64,000 bases of DNA from Tenebrio molitor (GCF_963966145.1 NC_091047.1:28458001-28522000), one strand, 5' to 3'. Counted from the first letter of the stretch, positions 46,256 to 58,658 are shown. The notes: a model not told the origin generated them from the letters alone. Numbers and translations: made by a program.

Positions 46256-46799
46256 GTAATAATTTTTGATAAATTTTATGTTTGACAAGAGGGCATGGTT
46301 TGGGAGATGGTTTCGATGTGGAAAAATTTAACAGAAAGTCTGGGAGATGTCTCGCCGTGCAGCATGACTGTCTCGTGCACAATGAAAAGAATGTCGACTC
46401 TTGTGTAATATACAAAACGGATGGAAGCTTCAAAGCTAAACTGTCTCGTTTAAGTTTAAAAATTTATTGGATAAGCCGAGAAAGCAAAAATGTAATATTG
46501 TTTATCTACTATCAATAAATTTTATTACTCTAATATGAATGACCTACTTTACGGCACTTGTGCATAGTACCAAGCAAATGTTTGTACTTTCGTCGTAATT
46601 TCTCTGTGACGAAATTTTTTCTAGGTCTATATCTTGTTCTCTGCATTTTCACAATGTTTCTAACTAGTGTTTAGGAAAGATTAAAAAAAAATTATTGACT
46701 AATTTAAAAAAACATAAAGAAATGTCAACTACTTTTCTGTTATACCAAATGTTTTAAAAAATATCTGTGTGAGTGAAGTAAAAATTCTTCTAAGGGTGC
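46256..46799. other. No recognised feature
   Basis: Overlapping frames on both strands at 46.2-46.5 kb have no motif support. Confidence 0.3.
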
Positions 46800-47510
46800 T
46801 TTCTCCTATTTTCTCTCAAAGGTTTCATTGTGAATCCAGAATTTTTACAAGCTCTGCTTTTCAAAATTGATAGACTATAATCGATAGGGTTCAGATCTTA
46901 TCATTATGGAGGCTACTTTGCAACGCTCATTATATCAGGAAATCCATAGAACATTGCTGGCTTTCTTTGGCGCCATGAGCTAGAATAAGATCTTGTTGAA
47001 AGCAACAGTGCCCACTAAAATGCTGGTGAATCCAAGCAAATAATACCTTCAGCATGTTATCATGCTGGTTAACATCGTCATTTCATTAGTCTACACTCTT
47101 TTTAATAAGCATCAATGACGTTTTGCTTTTACCACATTCTATTCTTCTGAAGCTTGTGTATCTATTCAGCAAGTGAAAAGTTCTCCATTGCTAAAATTTT
47201 TCCACAAAATCTTCTCCGGCGCTGTAAGAATAATTATTATCGACATACTTATACTCATTTATTGTTTTCTGTTAACATATGATTGTTTATTTATCTTCAA
47301 GTCCTCTTGCACCATTCGCCGAACAGATTTATCATTTAGACGTGGCTTACGAGAAACTTTTCTTACTGATATCTTCTGATTTTTTTTATTCGTTTCCGGA
47401 TGATGTCTCAATTTCTGAACGTTCTCACGATGTTCTCCACAACCACCAGTGTGATACAGCTCTTTAAATTATTTTGGAACGTCTTGAGTAACATGAAGGT
47501 CACGAATAAT
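46800..47510 (-). pseudogene. Decayed IS630/mariner-type transposase
   Basis: From high to low coordinates, the minus strand reads EIIRDLHVTQDVPK, then SVRKVSRKPRLNDKSVRRMV and QEDLKI (helix-turn-helix). Later comes QHFSGHCCFQQDLILAHGAK, matching the family's FQQDxAPAHxAK block with the second catalytic Asp, and a fragment decayed from WPPxSPDLNPLDYxxWSxLE. Several stops and shifts occur. This is one of the few fossils here spanning both DNA-binding and catalytic regions. TIRs were not found. Confidence 0.6.
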
Positions 47511-47659
47511 TTCCAATGAAGAAAGAGCAATAGTAGTATTACTGCGAATGTTTATCATTTTAACATTTCATAATACGTTCAACGTTTCATAATTTGACGA
47601 AATAAAAAGCAAATTACACTTGATAAGGTAGAGAATTATAATGGATATAATAAATTTAG
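47511..47659. other. Spacer
   Basis: AT-rich spacer between the mariner fossil and the retrotransposon 3' end. Confidence 0.3.
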
Positions 47660-48246
47660 ATACTAACCCTCCACCACCCGGCGGCACGGCAATTTTGCCG
47701 GAGTACATACACTATTACGGATATTACTATCAAGTAATAGTGCACATAATTACCGGCGTCTCGCCCCCTCATTTTAACTTTGTCGTGTTTTATTATGTTC
47801 TGTGTCAATGTCAAGGAACTTCCTCACGATATGACATGAGTATAATAATATACCTTTTTGAATTTCAACTACCAATGTGTTCCCTAAATCCAGAATTTTT
47901 AAATTTTTAAAAAGAGATTGCCGTACTATTCCCGTTGCTGAAATTATAAGTGGTAAATATTTATTAATTTTTGTGTTATATGTCTGTGTTATATTATGTG
48001 AATTTGGGACAGCTATATCTAAAAGATATGCTTGCTTTTGTTGTTAAAATATAATAATATTGTCTGGTCTGTTATGTTTAATATGAATGTCAGTTAAAAC
48101 TGTTCCATCAAAATATAATTTGTAATTGTCATTTTCCAAACAACTTTCTGGTCTATAACTATAATGTGGTTGGGTATTCTTTAATAAATTGAATTTAACA
48201 GCTAAATTCATGTGTATAATTTTAGCCAACATATCATGACGTTTTT
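47660..48246 (-). mobile_element. R2-type retrotransposon 3' fragment, copy 3
   Basis: It has the full 3' UTR (with the CGGCAATTTTGCCG palindrome at 47687-47700) and the endonuclease end (NRPDNIIIF in the broken frame). A deletion of about 55 bp relative to copy 1 lies near 47955. The 5' truncation, at about 7425 in copy-1 terms, is within about 10 bp of that in copy 2 and abuts a hairpin. Confidence 0.85.
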
Positions 48247-48306
48247 ATTTTTATTCAAAGGTTAAACCCTCGAGCTAAAGCTCTCGGGCCTAACCAGAAT
48301 AAAAAT
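48245..48306. repeat. Hairpin repeat
   Basis: Arms TTTTTATTCAAAGGTTAAAC and the inverted GGCCTAACCAGAATAAAAA surround a CTCGAGCTAAAGCTCTCG centre. It begins exactly where the retrotransposon fragment ends. Confidence 0.65.
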
Positions 48307-51170
48307 GCCCAAATTCAACTCGTAAAATTGTCAAAGCAAAAAGTTTTCGTAAAAGTGAAAAATTTATCCGATAATAAAAATTAAGTCTTGTTATTTTATC
48401 TTCGATCAACTGCTCGCCAAAAGGCGATGCACCCACAAGATTTACATACATATATGGAATACTAGTCTCATTAAAGGAAATAAATTTTCAACATTTTGGG
48501 TAATTCTGTAAGGAGTTTTTGAATTATTTCAATTGATGACCTTTGTTAGTTGTAAAATGAAATTTATGTTTCGAGACGTTATTTATCTAGAACTAGCTCA
48601 TCAAATTCAACATCAAAAATTGTATTGTTTGTTTAACTTGATTAAATTGCTGCAATAATGATTTCATCTATTACCACCACAGAAAATAATTGTAACAAGA
48701 ATCTGATCGACATTTCTATAAAAGTGTGTTTTTTCCGTGCAACTTTACTTTGTATTAACCGGTAAAAGATTGTCGTATAAATAACAAAAGGTGAATTAGG
48801 CAGAGAGGACGCGTCAACTAAGCTATAAGAGCTCTAAATTTATAGCCACAGTCTTTACAATCAATCTGGAAGACTATCCTAACACAAAAAGCAACAAAAA
48901 TACGAGAGATTTCGTCCAAATAAACAACATTCCTTGGTGGTTTTACTGTTTATAATTGCATCAAGCATTGCCTTAAAATAGATAAAGCATCATTTAAAAT
49001 CCAATTAAGGAGCTTTAGACTGCAAAACATCAGATTTCATTCTAGAGTTTGATCAACTAACTAGTCAAATATTAAATTTCAAGTCGTTAAAAATAGAAGA
49101 GTAATTAAATTTCAAAATCAGACTGATGCAACTCATACCCTTTTCAGTTCAGCCAGAGAACAAATTCCTTACCTACTCCTATAAATTAAAGCACAGTCTT
49201 ATGTGAAAATTTATGTAGGAGTCACTGGAAAACTAAATAAAACTGGAACATAAATATTTGAATGAAGAGGAATTAACTGAGGAGATTCAAGATTCAAGCA
49301 GCGTTCGTCATTTCCTTCTCATCTTTGCGAAAACATTGTTTTGAGCTCCGAATAAAATTTTGAAGGTTGCATCGACGAGAGAATTATTCATTTTGGTGGT
49401 CTCTCTTGGGCGCCTGCTGAAAGAAAGTAATTGATTCAAAACAAATTTCTTCATGGTGGAAATGTTCCAGGAAAATATTTCAGTCATCCAGGTCAAGTCT
49501 GTGTTATTTTGTGGTCAAGTGCATGCTGTGCCCTACATATTCTATTTATATTGAGTTCATCAACGCACTATATATAAAATGTGCAGCATTACTCATCTAT
49601 TAGCATCCCGTTAGCAGATAAAATTTTGAAAGCACTTTTTGCGACGCCCCGAAAACATTTTCTGTGGATTCTTGTTGTATACACTATGAAAAATAAACAA
49701 CTCCATCCATATTTATAAAAGTCGGCTCGTGTGACCAGATCGAGCGATACAAAATAAATTAACCATGCTCTTTTCTGCTGGAAAGGGATCAAAGGCGGGT
49801 TCGTCTGAAAATGGGAATAGTTTGAAATGCCTGAAAGTGCCGGTTATATGCGAAAGTTGCCGCTTGGGTTGGACTCTAGCTGAAATTATGTAGACAAAAC
49901 TGAATCAACTATCAAGAATTTTCAGCATAGACACGAGGTTTTCCTTTTGACGCTGCTAACGCAGACGTAAGGTCATCATTTTCCTATGTACCGTGATCGA
50001 TCGAATATTTTAATTAAACTGTAAAAGTCTGGAAATAGTTTGTCTATAATAAAATAAAGTCGAAAGTTACGTTCGGTCGGTTCTGGTTTCACAAAAGCGG
50101 ATGCTGTAAAACGTACATTATTCAACTTTCTATTTTTGACCGGGTATTAGCAAATTCGACGAAATCTATAGAAAATACAACAGCGTGAAAATAAATTCGC
50201 CCCAAAATGATCTGTCCCAGTTCGGGTTTGAGCAAAGTAGGAACGGTGGTACAAGGAAAAGTAAATCGAGTTTTTGATAAAGACGTGACAAACAGACAAT
50301 AAACAGGTGTTCCAGTTCTTGTTAAAAACGTATATCTTTGGATGTTGTAGAGACCAAGAGTCCACACCTGAAAATGGTTGAAAGAGTGTTTTGGGAGTGG
50401 AAAATTTTGTGTTGATAATAAACAGTTTCCTTGTAAATTTTTAAATTTGATTATTTGCGAAACTTTTATATGTTTGTGTTAACTATCAATAAAAATTTCG
50501 ATTAATGTGTTATGATAATAAAGAGAAACTAAAAAAAAAGAAACGGTGCAGTAAAGAATTATTACTTTTTCCACGTGTTATGGGTAGTTAACGTTATTGC
50601 GCAGAAAAATTATGATACGGAAAAAAATAATAAATAACGGCTTCAAATGTTTTCAATAACAACATTAAACGCTTCGTTTTTAGTTTCTGAGCATTATTTT
50701 TTGAAATTTTAATCATTTTGTGTTAACATAAGTAACAAATTGTAAAATATTTTTTCCCTACCGGTTAGAAATGTAGGCTGTGGATACCTCATTTGAGGTG
50801 AGAAAATTCAACTTTCTCGCTAAGGTAAGAAAGTTAATCATGAAATGTTTATGGTAAAACTGTACCAAAATACAAATGTCAAAAGTGTCAAAAGTGAAAT
50901 AAGTTATTGATAAATGAAAGCCAATTCAATAAAGCAAGTTGGTAGATCAATCATATAATCTGGAAAATAAACAGATAAGCTAGGTAGGTAGATTATTTTA
51001 CCCTGTTTATTTCAATTTTTCGAACAAACGTCAAATCTTCAAATGCGATGACAAGTTAATTAAACAAATAACCCAGCCTACTATTCAATTCTCAAAATTT
51101 TCGTTTTAATCAGGAATATAACCATCTTTTTTTGGCTTTTTTCAACGAAGTTGTGCCGGTAAGGAAAAAA
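48307..51170. other. 2.9 kb without a recognised gene
   Basis: No inverted ends or coding motifs. A small stem AACTTTCTCGCTAAGGTAAG...AAAGTT lies near 50810, similar in style to the larger hairpins. Confidence 0.35.
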
Positions 51171-51303
51171 ATAGTATTCAAACCTTGTTAAGAAAGTGCC
51201 CTTGCAGACCTTAGGCACTTACAAACCTCGCCTACGGCTCGGTTTATAATCTTTGCCTGCGGTCTGCAAGAAAGCACTTTCTTACCTTGGTTTGAAATAT
51301 ACT
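51171..51303. repeat. Hairpin repeat with ATAGTAT ends
   Basis: The left end ATAGTATTCAAACCTTGTTA and right end (read inward) ATAGTATATTTCAAACCAAG lead into paired arms AAGAAAGTGC and TTGCAGACC. The centre is CCTCGCCTACGGCTCGG. This is one of the clearest members of the group. Confidence 0.75.
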
Positions 51304-51712
51304 ATTATCCAAAATCGTGTGTAATAATAACTAATAAGCGAATTACTGTGGTAATTTGAGGGAAGGAATGTTGATCATTAATCATTATCCACTAGTGAGA
51401 GAAAAACTCAAACTCACGGAGTAATTAGGTATTTCTTCGTTTTCATTCATCGACAACACGTACGTTTTTTTTCACACTTTTGTCAATAAACAATAAAACA
51501 AAATGTCACTATAACAACCATTCCACAACTTCCTTGGAATTAAAAAAAAAATTTTTTTTTTATTCTTATCAAAATTTTATAAATATTATTTCAATATTTA
51601 ATTCAATTGAATTGAGAATCGCCCTCAAATGTCACATGATTTATATTGACAAATCACAACTCCGAATTGTTTGAATAGCAACCAATCACAATTTAATTAA
51701 TGTGTTATAATT

Positions 51713-51950
51713 TTCCCTAGGGAAAATTTCCGATATAATTGACCTAGGGAAAAAAAATTTCGGGCGATTCTCTTCCGAATATACCTCGGGACAGGTATAT
51801 ATCGCCAGAAATTTTTTCTTGCAGTCCAACACTCGTGTTTGTCGCTCAAAATTACCCTCGGGCTAGCGCCCTCGTGTAATTTTCTTGCTACAAACACTCG
51901 TGTGTGAGGAGTGCTCGAAAAAATTTCCGGCAATATATATGTCCCTTGGT
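51713..51950. repeat. Complex nested hairpin region
   Basis: A perfect 16-bp palindrome TTTTCCCTAGGGAAAA (51713-51728) is followed by a long imperfect hairpin, about 51783-51950. Outer arms GACAGGTATATATCGCCAGA with its inverse GCAATATATATGTCC, and inner arms AACACTCGTGTTTG with CAAACACTCGTGTGT, surround a CCCTCGGGCTAGCGCCCTCG turn. Confidence 0.7.
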
Positions 51951-51963
51951 ATATTATATATTA

Positions 51964-52385
51964 TGAAAATCCAACCCACAATACATTTGCAACGCTAACG
52001 TGGATATTTGTTTTTTGATTTAAAAAACGTAAGACATAGTTAACTGTGCAGATTCGTAAATTTTGACATAAATGTCATATTCGCTTGATTAAATGTGAAA
52101 AAAACAAAGATTTTTGGGAAAAATGTTAATTGTCTGCATAAACGATCAACGGCAAAGTCATTTTTATTATATTCCCAGGATCATCATGTCTGTTTTTTCA
52201 TCGTCCGAATGCATTTTAATCGTCGTAAATGTCAGTTGTGACAAATAAAATTATTGGAAGCAAAGCTATCATCGATTCATACCTAATTTCATTTTAAAAC
52301 AATACATAATTTGCGTTACACATGTATTGCGGGTTGCATTTTCAATTCCGCCGGGCTCATTCACTCGTGAAATACCTCGTATACT
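51964..52385. mobile_element. TIR element, CACGAG-end family
   Basis: The left block CAACCCACAATACATTTGCA is inverted at 52325-52345. The right side continues through TTCACTCGTGAAATACCT to about 52385. The outermost part of the left end is missing, replaced by the hairpin region. Related ends lie at 19783-19846, 55640-55665 and 57921-58005. Confidence 0.6.
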
Positions 52386-52599
52386 GAAATTAAGCACCCA
52401 GCCATCTCCAACTAAAATAAAAAATCAAAAAATAAAAATAACGATTTTGTTGCCTTATATTCATATTCTCAGTATCTTTTTTGTTTACCTACTTTAAACC
52501 CAAAACAGTTATTTCTAATATATTATGCAACTATAGTGTCATAAAGTGCTCCTCTGATTCTGAGAGATGGTCTGAGATGCGTCAGGCAGGTCAATAAAC
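52386..52599. other. Spacer
   Basis: AT-rich spacer, nothing recognised. Confidence 0.3.
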
Positions 52600-53000
52600 T
52601 AATGAAAATCCATTACGGAGATGTTATTAAAATTATTAACAACATCCCTGTTCGTCCTATAACTATACAGAACGTATCATTTCTAGAATGACTGTAGATT
52701 GCAGTTTGCTCGCAATGAAGCTGCGTGCTTATTGTCCTTTTTGGATGTTACCGCTACCGTTTAATGCATGTCAGAAAGCTCATCGCTTTGAATGGTGTCA
52801 AGCTAGACTTGAATGGGACTTGGAATGGAATTCTATTTGTTTTAGTGACGAGCCTAAATTTTGCTTTGGAGGTCATGATGGCCGCAGAAGAATCAGACGT
52901 TGCCGGGGTGAAAGACGGAATATAGATTGCTCATTAGAACATCACACAGTATATACTGAATCCCCTCAGATAATACTTAACCAATTGTACCACCTATATC
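52600..53000 (+). pseudogene. Tc1-type transposase fragment
   Basis: The frame reads LLAMKLRAYCPFWMLPL, then AHRFEWCQARLEWDLEWNSI and CFSDEPKFCFGGHDGRRRIR. This matches the Tc1 stretch RRRLRxxGLRxRxPxxxxxLTxxHRxxRLxWCRxxxxWxxxxWxxVxFSDExRFxLxxxDGRxxVWRRxGER, including the first catalytic Asp (SDE). The later catalytic residues are absent and no TIRs were found. Confidence 0.75.
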
Positions 53001-53171
53001 TTCAAGAAACCCTCTATTGTCACTAGTCACTTCATGACTAACTGATAAATTCTAGACGAACATAACTGTTATCATTGGAAATACATTTTTCAACGCCTTT
53101 GTCTTTTATGTTTGCTGTCAGGATAAACCAAGTTTTATGTGTGGTTATATAAAAAAAATCAACCTAAGAAA

Positions 53172-53283
53172 AAGAATAGTTTATTTACAGTAAGAGTGAG
53201 GAAGGCAAAGCTTTGGTTCACGCGAATTGCGACAATGCAATTCAAGTGAACGAAAGCGACCTTACTCTCGAGTGCTGTATTTG
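53172..53283. repeat. Hairpin repeat
   Basis: Imperfect arms AGTAAGAGTGAGG and the inverted CCTTACTCTCGAG, with inner GGTTCACGCGAATTG pairing CAATTCAAGTGAAC. The left flank AATAGTTTATTTACAG resembles the common hairpin terminus. Confidence 0.6.
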
Positions 53284-53684
53284 GTTTTGTTCGATACCTC
53301 CTTAGAAAGTGAGTCTGTAACTTTGCATTCAAAATTTTAAATTAAAAATAAATAGGATTTTTGAACGGATCTGTTGCTATAAAAAAAATAAAACACAAAA
53401 TAAACGAAGTTCTGTAACGTCAATAAAGTGCTCGTTGTGGAAATTATGGAAATGGAAGATGAAGAGTTATTATTTTCCTGATTATGTCCTGGAAGAGGCA
53501 AGTACCAGGACACCGGGAGGTACCAAGTGTTGTTTAAAAAATCAAAAATACGTTATCAGAAAGAATTGGAAAAATTTACGAGAGAATAAAAATCAGTGAG
53601 GGAAAGATAGTGAGCGAAAGAGAAACCTTTACCCACTGGTAACTATGGATACAGACTCACTTTCTAGAGAGGTATCGAACAAAA
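53284..53684 (+). mobile_element. MITE of about 400 bp with roughly 35-bp TIRs
   Basis: Inverted ends with TTTTGTTCGATACCTC and AGAAAGTGAGTCTGTA. The interior plus frame reads MEMEDEELLFS, then CPGRGKYQDTGRYQ. This vaguely recalls the N-terminus of PIF/Harbinger nucleases, but the match is too weak to assign the superfamily. Confidence 0.65.
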
Positions 53685-54741
53685 TTAATTTCATTCATAA
53701 TTCAAAACACTTCAAATTCAAATTCTGGTAAGTAATTAATAAAAAAAAAAACGTTATTTCTTCTTTACTTTAAAAGAGGGACTGTAGATATACGAGTAGT
53801 TGTTTTTAATCTCTTTCTGGATGATATAAATATTATGTAGTTTTGCTTCTAATAACAAAAATGAAAAAAATTACCAAGGAGAAGGTACATTCAATAATTT
53901 CTAATGTGTATATCCTAGCATAACAACTTAGAAATAAAGTAACTTCATAAATAAATTGTTTGCTGTCAATTCATAAATAATTTTACGCTTGAATAAGATA
54001 AATAAAAATCACAGTAATCTTGAATAACTTTACCAGTTGTATATGTATTATAAAACTGTAAATGATTTTAGTGCACAGTAAATCTGAGATTCTAGTTAAT
54101 CCTTGCCCAAATTGCGGTCAGGACCCCAATAACAGTATGCTTAACGCAGACAGACAAAGGCAGTTTAGAGATTATTTGTATAATTTCCTGAAAACTTAAT
54201 TGACCATAAATACAATAATGAGGCTGGAAGTAATTAATGAAGTAAAGTAAAGGATATAATAAAGTGCTACCTGATTATTATTTCTATGTACTACATAACA
54301 TATTTTAAATTACCAGTGAAACATTTAAATTATTGTAATTTAAGTGTTTAGAAAAGAATGTTTTTAATTGTATCTTTTACCTTAACGTACCAATTTTGTT
54401 ATATCTGCCAATTTTATCAAACGATCGCAAGCTTCTATCCAGACCCAATCAGAATAAAAAAATACGACGAAAGCAACACAAAGTTTCTCAAGTTCAAGTT
54501 CGTGGAGCCATAAATATTTCAAGAAGCACTAACAGTCAAAATACAAAATGATCAACAAAAAGGCATGAGAGGGGGACATGGAAAACAAAATCTTTGAAGA
54601 CGTGCGGCGTAACTTAATTAACTTTCACTTGTCAATTTTGACATTTACGTGGTTTTCACTCGAGAACACCAAACATTTATGACAGAATCCTATTTTCGAA
54701 ATGGGAAAGAAGAAAACGGTGACTAGGTTTACTGTACACAA
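53685..54741. other. No recognised feature
   Basis: AT-rich, no inverted ends or coding motifs. Confidence 0.4.
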
Positions 54742-54749
54742 CATTGTTT

Positions 54750-55041
54750 GGTAATTGTTTACTTTACCTACTTCTGGAATTTTCCCGGTTTTTCTGGCTA
54801 GGTAGCCTCAGGGCGTCCTCCTACATCGTTTCCCACCACTCAAACCTTGTGCAAATGAATTCTCCTTGCCCTGTAGTTATACTAAGACATTGACGCGACC
54901 TTAAAACACAACAAGAGACAAAAGAAAAAAGCATTTGCACAAGCTTTGAATGGTGGGAAACGATCTAGGAGGACGCCCTAAGGGTGTCTAGCCAGAAAAA
55001 ACGCGAAAATTCCAGAAGAAGGTAAAGTAACAATAATTACC
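54750..55041. mobile_element. 292-bp long-TIR MITE with 8-bp target duplication
   Basis: The arms pair over about 105 bp. The ends are GGTAATTG (left) and CAATAATTACC (right), and both arms contain AGGGCGTCCTCCTA (or inverse) and the TTTCCCACCA block. CATTGTTT stands on both sides (54742-54749 and 55042-55049), possibly 9 bp if the next G is counted. This excludes Tc1/mariner, which duplicates TA, and points to a hAT-, Merlin- or Mutator-type family. Confidence 0.85.
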
Positions 55042-55125
55042 CATTGTTTGTTGAAGTTTCGGTAAAATCTCTTTTCATGATCGTTGTTCATATGATTGAA
55101 GCTACGCCGCACGTTTATAGGAGTC

Positions 55126-55622
55126 TTATTATAGACGTTGAAATTATAATTGTGCATTTTATTATTGTTATCAGATGGAGAAAATTTATAAAATAAACAA
55201 GAGCAACATTTTAAATTCGTAAGAATGGGCAAATTACCAGCTTTATTACCAAACACGAGGCCACTGGTAAGCAGATTTTTCACTAAAATATTAAAGAATC
55301 GTCAACAATGTGCTGTTGTTAACCTAGAAAAAAACTTTTCTATTTCGGCAAAGTTTGCAGACGTTTATTGTAATTATCAATTATAAACAACAATTATCCA
55401 AGAATAAGTGGTAAAATAGGTTTTTGCAATTGAAAATAAAGCATTAATTATTAATAATAATTAGTCAATTAATCATAAATTTTCGATATCTAGGCAACCA
55501 ATGAAACGACTGTGGAAGTATAATTTATCAGTACGACTCAAACCAAGACCAAGGTTTCGATAAAACAAAAAACGCGGTACTTAGCACTCTTGCTTTGTTT
55601 TCTTTTTGATCAGTTGTGTTAC
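55126..55622 (+). mobile_element. Diverged partial copy of the 3097-4513 element
   Basis: It shares AGACGTTG-AATTATAATTGTG, CAAGAGCAACATTTTA, a TTTATTACCAAACACGAGG block and the right-end AGCACTCTTGCTTTG segment with 3097-4513. The transposase region is deleted. The ends are worn, so boundaries are approximate. Confidence 0.65.
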
Positions 55623-57920
55623 GTGCTCTATATGCGGCGATTCACGAGTAATAATGAGCCTGACAAAATTCACCAGTCATTAACTAAAAAAAGTAGGTGT
55701 TTAACGAAAACATTTCCTTCACATTATTACATCAAATTATTTTAAATATTGGAAGACATTAGCATCTTCTGTTCTAAATTAAAAATTAACTCCAGTTCAT
55801 TCTGTACAGATCCACTGTTAATACACTCAAACGTGACATTAATTAAATTTTAGGAATACGTTAAATGCAGAATTGGAGAGTCATTACACAGAACATAAAA
55901 ACGAAATTTAATTTCCTAACCGGCTTCCATCTTATGCAACTTCTACTAACTGCAGTTAGTCGCCTCTTAGATCGATTTAAGCTTGAAGTGCATCTAATCT
56001 AAAAGATTAAAATGAAAATGTTGATTTTGATTCAATTTGTTCGCTGCAAATCGGAGGAAAAATATGTCACAGGAGTATGTTCCATTTGAATTAAAATTAG
56101 CATCACCCTAAAAATGAAAGTAGAGTTTGGTTGCAGCAATTTAAGCAAATAAATTACGTTCTTGTCGACACAGATTTCATTTGGAATTTTTTAGTCAGTT
56201 TCACGTTACGTTTGCTTTAATCGAAGCCTTTCCTTTCATCTTCGAACTAATTATTGTCATTTTTTCATCAGAAAAGGACACAGAAAGTTAATTAAAAATT
56301 CTGAACGCGACATTGTGCACAGCTTTTTGCTGTGTGATTTTTTTTTCTTTTCCTTACAAAGAGATCACAGTTACTAACCCCGAGCTGTGCAGAATGACAG
56401 CTTTAAATTCATTAAAAAAAGCGTAGCGACGAACGTCGCAAGTTAAAAATCAGGAAATTATTCACTTTTCGAGGAGGTCGGTTTATTTTCGTTCATTAAT
56501 TTGACACATCGAAAATTGGATTTTCTCCCCAATCTAACCGTGTAAAGTGGCGAAAATTCATCACGAGCGGTGCTCAAATTCGAAACGGGTTACCGTATAG
56601 GCATACCTTACGTGCTTTTCTGTTTTGATCACGCAGCTTGTTCCTCCGATTGCATAGTCGTGGTTGCCATTTTAATCAACAAGTCGAGGCAATCAGATTT
56701 AGACAACAAACACTTTTAATTGGGGGTCTTGTTTGATGGTGGAAAATGGGTAGTTTCGTTTTGAGCTCGGAGACGTGGTCATTTTTCCGACTGGGATGCT
56801 CGAAATGTCTGTCTAATTTTAGATTTTTTAAATCACGCAGTTGTAATGCATCGGATCAATTTAAATTAGTCGAGTTTTACTACGTTTAAAGTTGTTAAAA
56901 AACATACTGAGCTTCAAGAGCCACAGATATTATAGGAAAAAGTGTTTTGTTTTCGTATTAGATTCAGTTAGATAACACTGACTGGGATTTATTTTTGTCC
57001 ACAGAAACCAAAACTGTTATTACTTATTATACAGCCTGTAATCGAAATACACGGAAATATTTAAACACGTATGTAGGTACTGAATACTCCGACATCAATG
57101 AAAAATATGGGTTTTTTTGAAAAACGTAACGATACGTGACAAATGGCATGACAATTTAGACAATAAATTGTGGACACGCCACTGTCTTGGTTTCATAATC
57201 GAAATCATAAAAGCAACAGTAAAGAAAAGGGGAACTCTCGCTTTTTACACCCTACATACACTTTTGTACGACAAAAGAGGATCTTTTTATCGGAGGTTGG
57301 GTAGGTCAGTGAATTATTGAATTTTTGAATTCGCAAGTTCAGCCAGTGCAAACCGTCTTCAAATGTCTTGGTGATTTATGGCTTAAAATATTTCCGCCTA
57401 TTTTGAGTACCTACACCTTTATGAAATCAACTTTTAACAAATAACTAGATCTTCTGACAATGAGATCAAAAAATTCTAGGGCCACTAACCATGACAACTT
57501 TTCCATGAGTATCGAAATAATTATTGTTTCTTCTCAATTCGCTTTTTAGAATATTCCAATTAGAATGTTGTCTCTTTTATCAACATTTTAATTCATTAAA
57601 TGTTTATTAGTGTTTAAATTTAAAATAGAACTGACATACATACTCGTACATTAAAATTAAATAGACATGAATTCTCTTAATAAATAAACAATTAATTAGT
57701 AGTAGTAATAAATATGGTCACCCCTCATCATAATTCTATGAGCCAGCTTAAGCAACATCGAATGCGGTAAATGTTTGCATGGGCGGCCGCCAAAGAATCC
57801 GCATCCGTGTTCCGTTGTAATTTCAATATTTCATAGATTTATTACATGATTTGAGTATTGTCTGTAGTTCGTAATGTATGAACAAACTTCGACCTGAAAA
57901 TAGTATAAAAACCGGACCTA
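55623..57920. other. 2.3 kb without a recognised gene
   Basis: A fragment of the CACGAG-end family lies at 55640-55665 (TTCACGAGTAATAATGAGCC). The remainder shows no repeats or coding motifs. A less AT-rich patch at 56.2-56.8 kb could be regulatory. Confidence 0.35.
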
Positions 57921-58010
57921 TACAGGGTATTTCACGAGTGATAATGAGCCCGACGGAATTGAAAATGCAACCCACAATACATTTGCAACGCTAACAAATA
58001 TCATAGCAAC
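57921..58010. repeat. Element end, CACGAG-end family
   Basis: TACAGGGTATTTCACGAGTG, then ATAATGAGCCCGACGGAATT and AACCCACAATACATTTGC is the complete terminal sequence of the family also seen at 19.8 and 52.3 kb. The opposite end was not found. Confidence 0.65.
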
Positions 58011-58159
58011 TAGTTTATGAAGTCCAATCGCAAATTTTAATGCAATCCTGTCAAGTATACAAAGTGATAATTCTAAACGTCAGTTTCAGTTTGTCTAATA
58101 ATAAATAATAATCAAACTTATTATCAATTTCTCTTCATGCTCGTAAAAAAAGTATAGTA

Positions 58160-58269
58160 TTCTACTCACGGATAATGGCTATTACCCGTTCGGATGAAGT
58201 ACGCCACTCGCCTGCGGCTGGTGACACAAAATCATCCTCACGAGTAATAAGTAATCATTATCCGCTCAT
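58160..58269. repeat. Hairpin repeat
   Basis: Arms TACTCACGGATAATGGCTAT...GGATGAAGT and the inverted ATCATCCTCACGAGTAAT...ATTATCCGCTCA surround a CCACTCGCCTGCGGCTGGTG centre. TATAGTATTC precedes it. Confidence 0.65.
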
Positions 58270-58474
58270 TGAAAAAAAAATTGTCCATCAAAATTTTGTT
58301 TCTATTCTTTTTATTTATTATGAAATTATTGTTTGCATTTTATTGAACTAACAGTTTCGTTATATTGTAAAAACTATGTTTTTCTTCAAATGTCCGTAAA
58401 ATATGACATTGCACTGCTGCATTGATAATGCTAAAGTGTCACTTCATTGTCATGGCATCTAACGAGCTGACCAA

Positions 58475-58567
58475 CGTCCGTGAAATTATTATCTCCGCTG
58501 AGGAGCGTCCGTGAAGTTATTATCTCCGCTGAGGACGTCCGTGAAGTTATTATCTCCGCTGATGAGC
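58475..58567 (+). repeat. Tandem repeat, three units of about 30 bp
   Basis: Units start at 58475, 58506 and 58536 with CGTCCGTGAAGTTATTATCT followed by CCGCTGAGGA. The second and third are nearly identical, which implies recent duplication. Confidence 0.85.
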
Positions 58568-58658
58568 GGCTGTAAAGTAAACTAGCTAAATCATTTGAAA
58601 TTCCTACCTGGTTTCTTAACATGTCTTAAATAATTTGTTATGAAGGTTTGAAGAAAAA

